Below, piece after piece: positions 39,496 through 47,688 of a DNA stretch of 64,000 nucleotides. Source of the DNA: Actinomadura oligospora ATCC 43269 (GTDB taxonomy: Bacteria > Actinomycetota > Actinomycetes > Streptosporangiales > Streptosporangiaceae); NCBI RefSeq assembly GCF_000518265.1, contig NZ_JADG01000004.1, positions 806,001 through 870,000 of the forward strand. Direction: 5' to 3'. Position numbers and translations under genes: made by a program. The notes below the pieces were generated by a model, which ran no database searches, was not told the origin of the DNA, and saw nothing but the letters and a program-made list of their open reading frames with translations. The first letter of the stretch is position 1, and every line of letters begins with the position of its first letter.

Positions 39496-40876
39496 CAGTG
39501 CGCTTTCTCTCGCCGATCGACTGCGGTCGGAGGTGAGCGCGCTGCGCCCCGGGCAGCGCCTTCCGTCGAGCCGGAAACTGGTGGAGCGCTATCGGGTCAG
39601 TCCGGTCACGGTGACGCGGGCGCTCTCGCTCCTGACCGCGGAAGGACTGGTCGTCACGCGTCCGGGCAGCGGCGCGTACGTGGCCGAACGGCCGGTTCCC
39701 GCGTCCGGTCCCGCCGACTACGGCTGGCAGGCGGTGGCGCTCGGGGATCGCTCGGTGGACCCGTCCGGGATGACCTGGCTGCTGACTCCGCCCCCCGAGG
39801 GCGCGGTAGCGCTCAGCGGCGGATATCTGCATCCGACGCTGCAACCGCTACGCGCGCTGTCCCTCGCCGCCGCCCGTGCGGCGCGGCGTCCGGACGCCTG
39901 GGAGGTCCCGCCGCTCGGCGGCGTCCCGGAGTTGCGCGCCTGGTTCGCGCGGACGATCGGCGGCTCGGTCGCGCCGTCCGACGTGCTGGTCAGCAGCGGC
40001 GGCCAGCAGTCCCTCACCACCGTGCTGCGGGCGATCGCGCCGCCCGGATCGCCGCTCCTGGTCGAGTCGCCGACGTACCTGGGCGTGCTGGCCGTCGCGC
40101 GCGCCAGCGGCCTGCACCCGGTGCCCGTCCCGGCGGACGAGCACGGACTGCGGCCCGACCTGCTGGCCGAGGCGTTCGAACTGACCGGGGCGCGCGTCCT
40201 GTACTTCCAGCCCGCCTACCAGAACCCGACGGGCGCGACGCTGGCGGCAGAGCGGCGCGCCGAGGTCCTGGCGGTGGCACGCGCGGCGGGCGCGTTCATC
40301 GTCGAGGACGACTACGCCAGCCACCTGGGGTTCGGGACGCCCGCCCCGGCCCCGCTGGTGTCGGCGGACCCGGACGGACGCGTCGTGCACATCGCGTCGA
40401 TGACCAAGGCCACCGCGCCGAGCCTGCGCGTCGCGGCGGTGGTCGCGCGCGGGCCGGTCGCCGAGCGCATCCGGTCCACGCAGCTCGTCGCGGAGTTCTT
40501 CCCGGCGCGTCCGCTCCAGGAGACGCTGCTGGAGCTCGTCACCTCGCCCGGCTGGCCGCGCCACCTGCGGGCCGTCCGCGCCGCCCTGCGCTCCCGCCGG
40601 GACGCGCTCACCGCCGCGCTCGCGCGCGATCTCCCCGGCCTGAGCCACTCCCGGCCGGACGGCGGCATGCACCTGTGGGCCCGCCTCCCGGACGGCACCG
40701 ACGACGAGGCCCTGGCCCGCGACGCCCTCCGCGCGGGCGTCCTGGTCAACGCCGGACGTCCCTTCTTCCCCGCCGAGCCCTCGGCTCCGTTCCTCCGCCT
40801 GAGCTACGGAGGGGCCGCGTCCGAGGCCGAGCTGTCCGAGGGGGTCCGCCGCCTGGCGACCGTCCTCCACATTTGA
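39482..40876 (+). CDS. MocR-type GntR regulator with aminotransferase domain
   Basis: A 464-aa fusion of an N-terminal GntR winged HTH (residues 8-66, LPSSRKLVERYRVSPVTVTR) with a fold-type I aminotransferase-like domain (from about 95). The PLP lysine is Lys309 in SMTKATAPSLR. The supporting residues AYQNPTG (245-251) and VEDDYAS (274-280) are present. Such proteins (PdxR, GabR) use PLP as sensor or cofactor. It is divergent from, and overlaps by start codon with, the EamA transporter that it probably controls. Confidence 0.92.
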   Translation: MYQDSSALSLADRLRSEVSALRPGQRLPSSRKLVERYRVSPVTVTRALSLLTAEGLVVTRPGSGAYVAERPVPASGPADYGWQAVALGDRSVDPSGMTWLLTPPPEGAVALSGGYLHPTLQPLRALSLAAARAARRPDAWEVPPLGGVPELRAWFARTIGGSVAPSDVLVSSGGQQSLTTVLRAIAPPGSPLLVESPTYLGVLAVARASGLHPVPVPADEHGLRPDLLAEAFELTGARVLYFQPAYQNPTGATLAAERRAEVLAVARAAGAFIVEDDYASHLGFGTPAPAPLVSADPDGRVVHIASMTKATAPSLRVAAVVARGPVAERIRSTQLVAEFFPARPLQETLLELVTSPGWPRHLRAVRAALRSRRDALTAALARDLPGLSHSRPDGGMHLWARLPDGTDDEALARDALRAGVLVNAGRPFFPAEPSAPFLRLSYGGAASEAELSEGVRRLATVLHI

Positions 40877-40904
40877 CACCAGTGAGAGGCGGATGCCGGT
40901 GTCA
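40874..40904 (+). terminator. weak stem-loop at the mocR-type gene end
   Basis: TGACACC (40874-40880, including the TGA stop) pairs with GGTGTCA (40898-40904) across a 17-nt loop. It may be a weak terminator; there is no T-run. Confidence 0.35.
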
Positions 40905-40979
40905 CCAGGCGTCGCAACCGGTGATCCCGGGACGGCGGTGTCGGCGCTGATATCCTGCCGGGGGAGGGCAGGAGACACG

Positions 40980-41579
40980 ATGACCGACACTTCCCGCGAC
41001 GCGGCCGCGCTCCTGCGGGACTTCGTGAACACCCTGGACGTCGAGACCGGCGTCGACGAGATCGAGACGCCCGGACGGCTCGCCGCCTGGCTGCGCGACA
41101 ACGGCCTCGTGGCGTCCGGGTCGGCCGGGACCGCCACCGGCGACGACCTCGGCCTCGCCCGTGACCTGCGCGAAGGGCTGCGCGCGGCGATGCACGACCA
41201 CCACGGGCCGTCCGACCCGTCCGGGCCGCGGTTCCCGCCGGGGCTCGAGGGCGCGCTCACCGCGCTCCCGCTGCGGATCACTCTGACCGGGGGGCCACCC
41301 AGGCTCGTCCCGCTCGGCTCGGCGGACGTCCGCGAGGGGCTGGCGCGGGTCGCCGCGGCGACCATGGACGCCGTCGCGGACGGCACCTGGGCCCGCCTCA
41401 AGGTCTGCCAGGAGAGCACCTGCCGCTGGGCCTTCCTCGACACGTCCAAGAACCGCTCGCGGGCCTGGTGCTCGATGCGGGTCTGCGGCAACCGGACCAA
41501 GACCCGCGCCTACCGGGCCCGCCTCCGCGCGCCCGAGCCGGCCGACCGCGCAAATGATCAACCGGCCGGGGAGCACTAG
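40980..41579 (+). CDS. CGNR zinc-finger (ABATE domain) protein
   Basis: A 199-aa protein with an N-terminal ABATE domain (DFVNTLDVETGVDEIETP, residues 14-31) and a C-terminal CGNR zinc finger with Cys143, Cys148, Cys164 and Cys169 (CQESTC ... WCSMRVCGNR). The family is thought to contain stress-linked transcription regulators; DNA binding by the CGNR finger is assumed. ATG 40980 follows GGAG. It may form a short unit with the GNAT gene 21 bp downstream. Confidence 0.92.
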   Translation: MTDTSRDAAALLRDFVNTLDVETGVDEIETPGRLAAWLRDNGLVASGSAGTATGDDLGLARDLREGLRAAMHDHHGPSDPSGPRFPPGLEGALTALPLRITLTGGPPRLVPLGSADVREGLARVAAATMDAVADGTWARLKVCQESTCRWAFLDTSKNRSRAWCSMRVCGNRTKTRAYRARLRAPEPADRANDQPAGEH

Positions 41580-41600
41580 GCTGCTCGGCGGAGGTGGCGG

Positions 41601-42173
41601 ATGGCTGACGTCGGAGTACGTCCGGCACGGCGCTCGGACGCCGGGGCCGTGGCCGACATCCAGGTGCGGGCCTGGCGGCAGGGGTACGCGGAGCTGCTGC
41701 CCGCGCGCGTCCTGGAGCAGGTGACGAGCCCGGAGGCGCTGGACGCCTGGCGGGAGAGCTGGACGCAGGCGGTGGTCTCGCCGCCGAGCCCCCGGCACCG
41801 GCTGCTGGTCGCGGTCGCGTCCGACCTGGTCGTCGGGTTCGCGGCGCACGGCCCTGCCGAGGACGGCGACCTCGACGCCGCGACGACCGCCGAGCTGCTG
41901 ACCCTGCTGGTCGATCCCGTCCACGCGCGGGAGGGGCACGGCAGCCGGCTGCTCGCCGCGACCGTCGACCTGCTCCGCGAGGACGGCGTCCGGACCCTGG
42001 TGTCCTGGGCGTTCGAGGGGGACGAGGTGCTCCGGCGGTTCCTGGGCTCGGCGGGCTGGGCCCCGGACGGGACGGCCCGGGACCTCGACATGGGCGAGCC
42101 GGTCCGCCAGATCCGGCTGCACACCGACATCACGCCCGCGGAGGACGAGGCGTCCACGAGCCGGGGCGGGTGA
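41601..42173 (+). CDS. GNAT-family N-acetyltransferase
   Basis: A 190-aa single-domain GNAT. The start MADVGVRPARRSDAGAVADI and WRQGYAELLP are typical of the subfamily near RimI-like enzymes. The acetyl-CoA loop is VDPVHAREGHGSRLLAATVD (about 110-130) and GSAGWAPDG follows as motif B. The substrate is unknown. It lies downstream of the CGNR gene on the same strand. Confidence 0.9.
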   Translation: MADVGVRPARRSDAGAVADIQVRAWRQGYAELLPARVLEQVTSPEALDAWRESWTQAVVSPPSPRHRLLVAVASDLVVGFAAHGPAEDGDLDAATTAELLTLLVDPVHAREGHGSRLLAATVDLLREDGVRTLVSWAFEGDEVLRRFLGSAGWAPDGTARDLDMGEPVRQIRLHTDITPAEDEASTSRGG

Positions 42174-42207
42174 AGGGCATCCCGGCGGCGGGCATATTTT
42201 TGGACCC

Positions 42208-43890
42208 GTGCCCCGACTCGCCTCCATGACGCCGCCGCTCGCCCCGGCCGCGGACGCCGGAACCGCGCGCCGAGCGCTGTTCGCCGCGGTCGTCATCAGC
42301 CTCGGCGTCTCGCTGATCGTGGTGGACGCCACGATCGTCGGCGTGCTGCTCCCGCAGCTGGTCGACGACCTGGGGCTGAGCACCGCGAGCGCGGAGTGGG
42401 TGACCTCGGTCTACGCCCTGGTGTTCGCGGCGCTGCTGATCCCGTTCGGGCGCGCGGGGGACCTGTTCGGACGCCGCCGGATGATCGTCCTCGGGGTGGC
42501 GGTGTTCACCGTCGCGAGCGTCCTCGCGGCGCTGTCGTCCGACTCGACGACCCTGATCGGCGCGCGGGCGCTGCAGGGGGTCGGGGCGTCCATGGTGATG
42601 CCCGCCACACTCTCGACGCTGAACGCGATGTTCACCGGCAAGCAGCGCGCGCACGCCTTCGGGATCTGGGGCGCGACGATCGCCGGGATGTCGGCGCTCG
42701 GCCCGCTGGTCGGCGGCGCGCTCGCATCCGGCGGGACGTGGCGCTGGGCGTTCGGCGTGAACCTGTTCTTCGGGGCCGTGCTGATCTGGGGCGTCCTGAA
42801 GGTCGTCCCGGAGACCCGCGCGGACGGCGCGGGCGGGCGGCTCGGCGTCGACTGGCCCGGCGCGGTGCTGTCGGCGCTCGCGTTCGGCCTGCTGGTCTGC
42901 GGCATCATCGAGGGCCCCACGTTCGGCTGGTGGAACGCCACCCGGAACGTCGCGGTCGGCGGGCTCTCGCCGATCCCCCTCATGATCGTCGCCGGGCTGG
43001 CGCTGCTGGCCGTCCTGACCGTTGTCGAGCGCGCCCGCGCCGCCGCCGGACGGCCCGTCATGCTCGACCTGACGCTGTTCTCCATCCCGAACTTCCGGAA
43101 CGGCAACCTGTCCTCGGCGCTGATCAACGTCGGTGAGCTGGGCCTGCTGTTCGTCCTGCCGCTGTTCCTGCTCGGCGTGCACGGCAGCGCGCCGCTGGAG
43201 ATCAGCGTCGCGATCCTGCCGCTGGCCGCCGGGGCGTTCGGCTCCGGGGCGGTCGCGCACGTGCTCGCCAACCGGTACGGGCCGCACCGGGTCGTCCAGG
43301 GCGGTATGGCGCTGGAGGTCCTCGCCGTCCTCGCGCTCGCGGCCGTCCTGTCCCCCACGACCGGCGGCTTCGGGCTCGCGCCGTGGATGCTGCTGTACGG
43401 GCTCGGGCTCGGGCTGACCTCGGCGCAGCTCACCAACGTCTCGCTCGCCGACGTCCCGCCGGACCGCGCCGGGCAGGCGTCCGGCACCCAGTCGACGGCC
43501 CGGCAGATCGGCGCGGCGCTCGGCGTCGCGGTGATCGGGACGGTGTTCGCGACGACGCTTGGGCACGCGATGTCCGGACGCCTCGACCGCGACGGCCTGC
43601 CCGCCGGGCAGCGTGACGCGATCACCCACGACCTGCGGCACAGCGCCGGAACCTACGCCCGCGACCTGCACCGGACGTCCGGCATGGGCGAGGTGGCGCG
43701 GGCCGCCGACGCGAGCCTCGCCGACGCGTCCCGGGCGGGCGCCCTGGCCACCGCGATCATCCTCGCCGGAGGGCTGCTGCTCTCCCTGCGCCTGCGCCCG
43801 GCGGGCACGTCCCGCGCCTCACGGGACGACGAACCCGCAGCTCAGACGCTCACGGCCGAACGTGTCGGGACGGCGGCACCCGAGCAGTGA
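42208..43890 (+). CDS. MFS drug:H+ antiporter, DHA2 (14-TM) type
   Basis: A multidrug exporter of up to 560 aa. Fourteen hydrophobic helices can be read. Motif A is GRAGDLFGRRRM after TM2, motif B RALQGVGASMVMPATLS lies in TM4, and motif C GPLVGGAL in TM5 is the antiporter signature. It starts at GTG 42208, or the ATG at 42226. A -10-like CATATT (42193-42198) ends 9 nt before the GTG and no Shine-Dalgarno is seen, so the transcript may be leaderless. The substrate is unknown and there is no adjacent regulator except the CGNR protein. Confidence 0.92.
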   Translation: MPRLASMTPPLAPAADAGTARRALFAAVVISLGVSLIVVDATIVGVLLPQLVDDLGLSTASAEWVTSVYALVFAALLIPFGRAGDLFGRRRMIVLGVAVFTVASVLAALSSDSTTLIGARALQGVGASMVMPATLSTLNAMFTGKQRAHAFGIWGATIAGMSALGPLVGGALASGGTWRWAFGVNLFFGAVLIWGVLKVVPETRADGAGGRLGVDWPGAVLSALAFGLLVCGIIEGPTFGWWNATRNVAVGGLSPIPLMIVAGLALLAVLTVVERARAAAGRPVMLDLTLFSIPNFRNGNLSSALINVGELGLLFVLPLFLLGVHGSAPLEISVAILPLAAGAFGSGAVAHVLANRYGPHRVVQGGMALEVLAVLALAAVLSPTTGGFGLAPWMLLYGLGLGLTSAQLTNVSLADVPPDRAGQASGTQSTARQIGAALGVAVIGTVFATTLGHAMSGRLDRDGLPAGQRDAITHDLRHSAGTYARDLHRTSGMGEVARAADASLADASRAGALATAIILAGGLLLSLRLRPAGTSRASRDDEPAAQTLTAERVGTAAPEQ

Positions 43891-43956
43891 TCACGATCGG
43901 CGAGAATCGACTTCCGTCCCCGTCCCCTTGCACCCTCGAGAACTAGGCGTATCACT

Positions 43957-44823
43957 GTGGCCACGCTCCCCCAATGGGTCGCCGGCTCCCGGCCCCGCAC
44001 CCTTCCCACCTCGCTCGTGCCCGTCGTCGTCGGAACCGGCGTGGCGATCGGTGCGGGGCACGCCGTCTGGTGGCGCGCCCTGCTGGCCGCCGTCGTCGCG
44101 CTCGTGCTGCAGATCGGGGTGAACTACTCCAACGACTACAGCGACGGCGTGCGCGGCACCGACGAGGTCCGGGTCGGGCCGCTGCGCCTGGTCGGCTCGA
44201 AGGTCGCCAAGCCGAAGCAGGTGCTCGCGGCGGCGCTCGGCAGCTTCGCGGTCGCGGCCGTCGCGGGCCTGGTGCTCGCCGCCGTGACGTCCTGGTGGCT
44301 GCTGCTGGTCGGCGCGTTCGCGATCCTCGCCGCCTGGTTCTACACCGGCGGCAAGAACCCCTACGGGTACCGGGCCCTCGGCGAGATCTCGGTGTTCGTG
44401 TTCTTCGGGCTGGTCGCGGTCGTCGGCACCGTGTACGTCCAGACCGAGACGCTGCCGTGGGAGGCGTGGGCGGCCGCGGTCCCGATCGGGCTGCTGGCGT
44501 GCGCGCTGCTGGTCGTCAACAACCTGCGGGACCTGCCGAACGACAAGGAGTCCGGCAAGCGGACCCTCGCCGTCGTCCTCGGCGGCCCCTGGACGCGCAT
44601 CCTGTACGCGGCGTGCTGCGCGGTGCCGTTCATGATCGTCCTCGCCCTCGCGGCCCCGCACCCGTGGGTGCTGATCGCGCTGCTCGCCGCGCCGTTCTCG
44701 CTGCCGCCCACGCAGAAGGTCATCCAGGGCGCCAAGGGCAAGGACCTCATCCCGGTGCTCGGGATGACCGCCCGCCTCCAGATCGTCTACGGCGTCCTGC
44801 TGGCGGTCGGGCTCGCGCTCTGA
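43957..44823 (+). CDS. menA: 1,4-dihydroxy-2-naphthoate polyprenyltransferase
   Basis: A 288-aa UbiA-superfamily membrane enzyme that attaches the isoprenoid tail to DHNA to give demethylmenaquinone. The two Asp-rich motifs are NYSNDYSDGVRGTD (about 57-69) and NNLRDLPNDKESGKRT (about 188-203), with eight to nine TM helices. GTG 43957 gives MATLPQWVAGSRPRTLP, the standard MenA opening. No other men genes are in the window. The last 37 bp overlap the convergent membrane-protein gene. Confidence 0.95.
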   Translation: MATLPQWVAGSRPRTLPTSLVPVVVGTGVAIGAGHAVWWRALLAAVVALVLQIGVNYSNDYSDGVRGTDEVRVGPLRLVGSKVAKPKQVLAAALGSFAVAAVAGLVLAAVTSWWLLLVGAFAILAAWFYTGGKNPYGYRALGEISVFVFFGLVAVVGTVYVQTETLPWEAWAAAVPIGLLACALLVVNNLRDLPNDKESGKRTLAVVLGGPWTRILYAACCAVPFMIVLALAAPHPWVLIALLAAPFSLPPTQKVIQGAKGKDLIPVLGMTARLQIVYGVLLAVGLAL

Positions 44824-45815
44824 CCGGCGTTCTCCGCACCGCCCTCCGTCCCGGGGGCCCGCTCGGCGGCGCGTTCCGCGATGAGGGACGCGCCGGCCAG
44901 GGCGATCACCAGGCCGCCGAGCATGCCCGCCAGGGCGTCCAGGTTCATCAGGGTGGTCGTGTCCGGGTCCGCGGCCACCAGGCAGGTGAACAGGCCGTAG
45001 GAGAAGCCCGCGGCGCCGCCGACCCAGGTCGCGATCATGGGGACGAGCAGCCGCCCGCTCCGCCGCTGGACGAGCGCCAGCGCCCCGGCCGCCCCGGCGA
45101 GCGCGAGCGAGGCGTCCACGAACTGGATCACCTGCTGCGTGGCGCTGAGGTCGGTCTTCCGGCCGCCGTCGCCGCCGAACGCCCAGTAGAGGTCCACGAT
45201 CACGACGAAGGCCATCGGGACCGCCGCGGCCCAGGCGAGGAAGCGCCGCATGACGTCGGTCGGCCCCGCCGGGACGTCCCGCGCGAGGAGGGCGAACGCC
45301 TCGGGCCACCGCGCCTTGGCGTAGAAGGCGAACGCGACGGTCAGCCCCGCGGCCTGCGTGATGAAACCGCCGTACACCACGACGAACACCCACGGATCGA
45401 GCGCGGACGCCCCCGCCGACGACGTCGGTGAGCCCTCGCCCATCGCGAACTGCACGATCGTGCCCAGCGGGATGCCCAGCGCGAGCGGTGCCAGCAGCCC
45501 CGTCCCGACCCAGATCGGGACCACGACCAGCCAGGACGGCAGCCGCCGCCCCCAGCCGTAGGTGAACGCGAGCTCGATCAGGATGGTCGTGGCGTCCAGC
45601 GCGAAGGTGATCACGTTCGCGACCTCGACCTTGGTCGAGTGCATCATCCCGGTGTCGTTGACGCCGAGGTTCCCGCCGAACAGCCAGGTCAGCTTCAGCG
45701 CGATGTACGGGACGCACGCCGCGCACGTCAGGTACGCGATGGCGAGGCGCAGCGCGCCGGGTGACCCGTGCCGTCCGCGCGGGGCGGACGGCACGGGCTG
45801 AGCGATGATCGTCAT
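44787..45815 (-). CDS. multi-TM membrane protein of unknown function
   Basis: A 342-aa protein from ATG 45815 (MTIIAQPVPS) with eight or nine hydrophobic helices, starting at residue ~28 with LRLAIAYLTCAACVPYIALK. I recognise no transporter motif. Homologous-looking proteins occur widely in Streptomyces and Actinomadura as hypothetical membrane proteins. The C-terminal tail is hydrophilic (Ala/Glu/Thr-rich), and its coding sequence overlaps the end of menA on the other strand. Confidence 0.8.
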   Translation of the reverse strand: MTIIAQPVPSAPRGRHGSPGALRLAIAYLTCAACVPYIALKLTWLFGGNLGVNDTGMMHSTKVEVANVITFALDATTILIELAFTYGWGRRLPSWLVVVPIWVGTGLLAPLALGIPLGTIVQFAMGEGSPTSSAGASALDPWVFVVVYGGFITQAAGLTVAFAFYAKARWPEAFALLARDVPAGPTDVMRRFLAWAAAVPMAFVVIVDLYWAFGGDGGRKTDLSATQQVIQFVDASLALAGAAGALALVQRRSGRLLVPMIATWVGGAAGFSYGLFTCLVAADPDTTTLMNLDALAGMLGGLVIALAGASLIAERAAERAPGTEGGAENAGQSASPTASRTP

Positions 45816-45867
45816 GCCTCCGAGCATCGCGACGGCCGTCCCGCCGCACCTCCCGCCCGGAGGGGAA

Positions 45868-45893
45868 CCGTTTCCCCCGGACGGGGGAAACGG
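45868..45893 (-). terminator. 11-bp perfect stem-loop after ung
   Basis: CCGTTTCCCCC (45868-45878) pairs perfectly with GGGGGAAACGG (45883-45893) around GGAC. It lies 35 bp after the ung stop and about 53 bp before the downstream membrane-protein start, both on the minus strand, so terminator or operator are both possible. Confidence 0.55.
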
Positions 45894-45928
45894 TCACTCG
45901 AGACGGCCCGGCGGGCCGCTCAGGCATG

Positions 45929-46618
45929 TCAGGAGGCGGAACCGAGGTCCCAGTCGATCTCGGGCTCGCCCGCGTCCGCCAGGGCCTTGTTGACGGCGCT
46001 GAACGGCTTGGTGCCCCAGAACTTCTTGGCGCTGAGCGGGCTCGGGTGCGCCGACTCGATCACGACGTGCTGGTCGCCGGTGATGAGGCGGGCCTTCTTG
46101 CGCGCGTACGCGCCCCACAGCACGAACACGACCCGCTCGGACTTCTCGTTCAGCGCGCGGATGGCCGCGTCGGTGAACTCCTCCCAGCCCTTGTTCGCGT
46201 GCGACCCGGCGTCCCCGGCGCGGACGGTCAGCACCGCGTTGAGGAGGAGGACGCCCTGGTCGGCCCACGGCGTCAGGTCGCCCTGCTTGTTGACCGGGAC
46301 GTCGAGGTCGCTCGCGAGCTCCTTGTAGATGTTGCGCAGCGACGGCGGCAGCTTCACGCCCGGCTTCACGCTGAACGACAGGCCGTGCGCCTGGCCGGGG
46401 CCGTGGTACGGGTCCTGCCCGAGGATCAGCACGCGCGCCCGGTCGTACGGGCAGTGCCGGAAGGCGTTGAACAGGTCCTCCCGCGGCGGGTAGACCGTCT
46501 GCTCCTCGTACTCCCCGGCCACGAACGCGCCGAGCGCGGCGGTCCTTGCCGGGTCGAGCAGCGGATCGAGGCGCTCCTGCCAGTCGGCGGGCAGCTGCTC
46601 CATCAGGTCGAACGTCAT
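45929..46618 (-). CDS. ung: uracil-DNA glycosylase, family 1
   Basis: A 229-aa enzyme that removes uracil from DNA. The catalytic water-activating loop is GQDPYHGP (67-74, Asp69), and the leucine-intercalation loop is HPSPLS (191-196, His191). LLLNAVLTVR (125-134) and PWADQGVL are also conserved. ATG 46618 (MTFDLMEQLPADW) matches the family length; a longer reading frame upstream has no family similarity. It is probably monocistronic. Confidence 0.96.
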   Translation of the reverse strand: MTFDLMEQLPADWQERLDPLLDPARTAALGAFVAGEYEEQTVYPPREDLFNAFRHCPYDRARVLILGQDPYHGPGQAHGLSFSVKPGVKLPPSLRNIYKELASDLDVPVNKQGDLTPWADQGVLLLNAVLTVRAGDAGSHANKGWEEFTDAAIRALNEKSERVVFVLWGAYARKKARLITGDQHVVIESAHPSPLSAKKFWGTKPFSAVNKALADAGEPEIDWDLGSAS

Positions 46619-46693
46619 CGGGGGACTCTCCAGCCGGGGTTTCGCGAGGATCACTGGGCAGAACCCTAGTCCGGGGCACTGACACGCCCGGCA

Positions 46694-46732
46694 CGAATCA
46701 CCGGACCGAATCACCGGAGCGAATCACCCGGA
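46694..46732. repeat. three 13-bp direct repeats upstream of modA
   Basis: CGAATCACCGGAC (46694-46706), CGAATCACCGGAG (46707-46719) and CGAATCACCCGGA (46720-46732) are head-to-tail near-identical copies. They lie in the ung-modA divergent gap, just upstream of the modA -10 box, so they may be a direct-repeat operator or simple slippage product. Confidence 0.7.
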
Positions 46733-46749
46733 CGAGCCGGGACCGACCC

Positions 46750-46755
46750 TAGGAT
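46750..46755 (+). promoter_or_regulatory. -10 box of modA (leaderless)
   Basis: TAGGAT at 46750-46755 is followed after 8 nt by the modA ATG (46764), and no Shine-Dalgarno is present. This matches the usual arrangement of actinobacterial leaderless genes. Confidence 0.5.
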
Positions 46756-46763
46756 GACGGCAT

Positions 46764-47537
46764 ATGCCCGACTCCCCCCGATGGCGGAGGCTCCTCGCCG
46801 GTCCGTCCCTGATCGCCGTGCTCGGCGCGCTCCTCGCGGGGTGCGGCGGCTCGTCCGGGCCGGTGACGCTGACCGTCCTGGCCGCGTCCTCGCTGAGCGA
46901 CGTCATGGACGAGCTGGGCGGCACCTACCACCAGGAGCATCCGTCCGTGCGGTTCCGGACGGTGTACGGCGGCTCCCAGGAGATGACCGCGAGGGTCGGG
47001 GACCACCAGCCCGCCGACGTCCTGGTCACCGCGGACGAGACGTCCCTCAAAGAGGTCTCGCGACGGCTCGCGGGCCGCCCGCGGATCGTCGCGGGGAACT
47101 CGCTGGCCATCGCCGTCCGGCCCGGGAACCCCAAGAAGCTGCGCTCGCCGTTCGACCTGGTCAGGCCCGGTCTCCGGGTGGTCACGGGCGGGCCGATCGT
47201 CCCGGTCGGACGGTACGCGCAGCAGATGTTCGCCCATGCCGGGCTGACCGTCCGGACGTCGTCGCAGGAGATCAGTTCCCGGGCCGTCCTGGACCGGGTC
47301 CGGTCCGGCCAGGCGGACGCGGGCGTGGTGTATGTCACCGACCTCCGTTCCGCGGGCGTGGCGGCCGGAAGCGTGCCGATTCCGACGGCGATGAACGTCA
47401 GGGCGTCCTATCCGGCGGCGGTGGTGCGCGGAGGACACGCGAAGCAGTCGGAGGCGTTCGTCACATGGCTGACATCCGCGACCGCTCGTTCGTTGTTCCA
47501 GAAGTACGGGTTCGCCGCTCCGGCGGCGGGCGGCTGA
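46764..47537 (+). CDS. modA: molybdate-type ABC substrate-binding lipoprotein ModA
   Basis: A 257-aa binding protein. The signal peptide ends in the lipobox LLAGC (Cys27). The body has the ModA features AASSLSDVMDEL, NSLAIAVRPGN, and GQADAGVVYVTDLRS. It would deliver molybdate (or tungstate) to a ModBC permease/ATPase, but no modB or modC is adjacent, so it is an orphan here. A UACG-loop hairpin (47559-47576) follows as terminator. Confidence 0.88.
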   Translation: MPDSPRWRRLLAGPSLIAVLGALLAGCGGSSGPVTLTVLAASSLSDVMDELGGTYHQEHPSVRFRTVYGGSQEMTARVGDHQPADVLVTADETSLKEVSRRLAGRPRIVAGNSLAIAVRPGNPKKLRSPFDLVRPGLRVVTGGPIVPVGRYAQQMFAHAGLTVRTSSQEISSRAVLDRVRSGQADAGVVYVTDLRSAGVAAGSVPIPTAMNVRASYPAAVVRGGHAKQSEAFVTWLTSATARSLFQKYGFAAPAAGG

Positions 47538-47558
47538 CACCCCGGCGACCGGCCGGGG

Positions 47559-47576
47559 GCGCCCGTACGCGGGCGC
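47559..47576 (+). terminator. small stem-loop after modA
   Basis: GCGCCCG (47559-47565) pairs with CGGGCGC (47570-47576) around a stable TACG tetraloop, 22 bp after the modA stop. The stem is short and has no T-run, so it is a possible terminator only. Confidence 0.4.
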
Positions 47577-47688
47577 GCGCCGAGCCCGTCGCACCGGCCC
47601 GCGGCCCGGGTTTTCCAGGCCGCTGACCAGGGAAGATCTTGTTCCGCCCCCGGGTTCCGGGCGCGCTGAGGGATGCAGGGGAGCGAAG

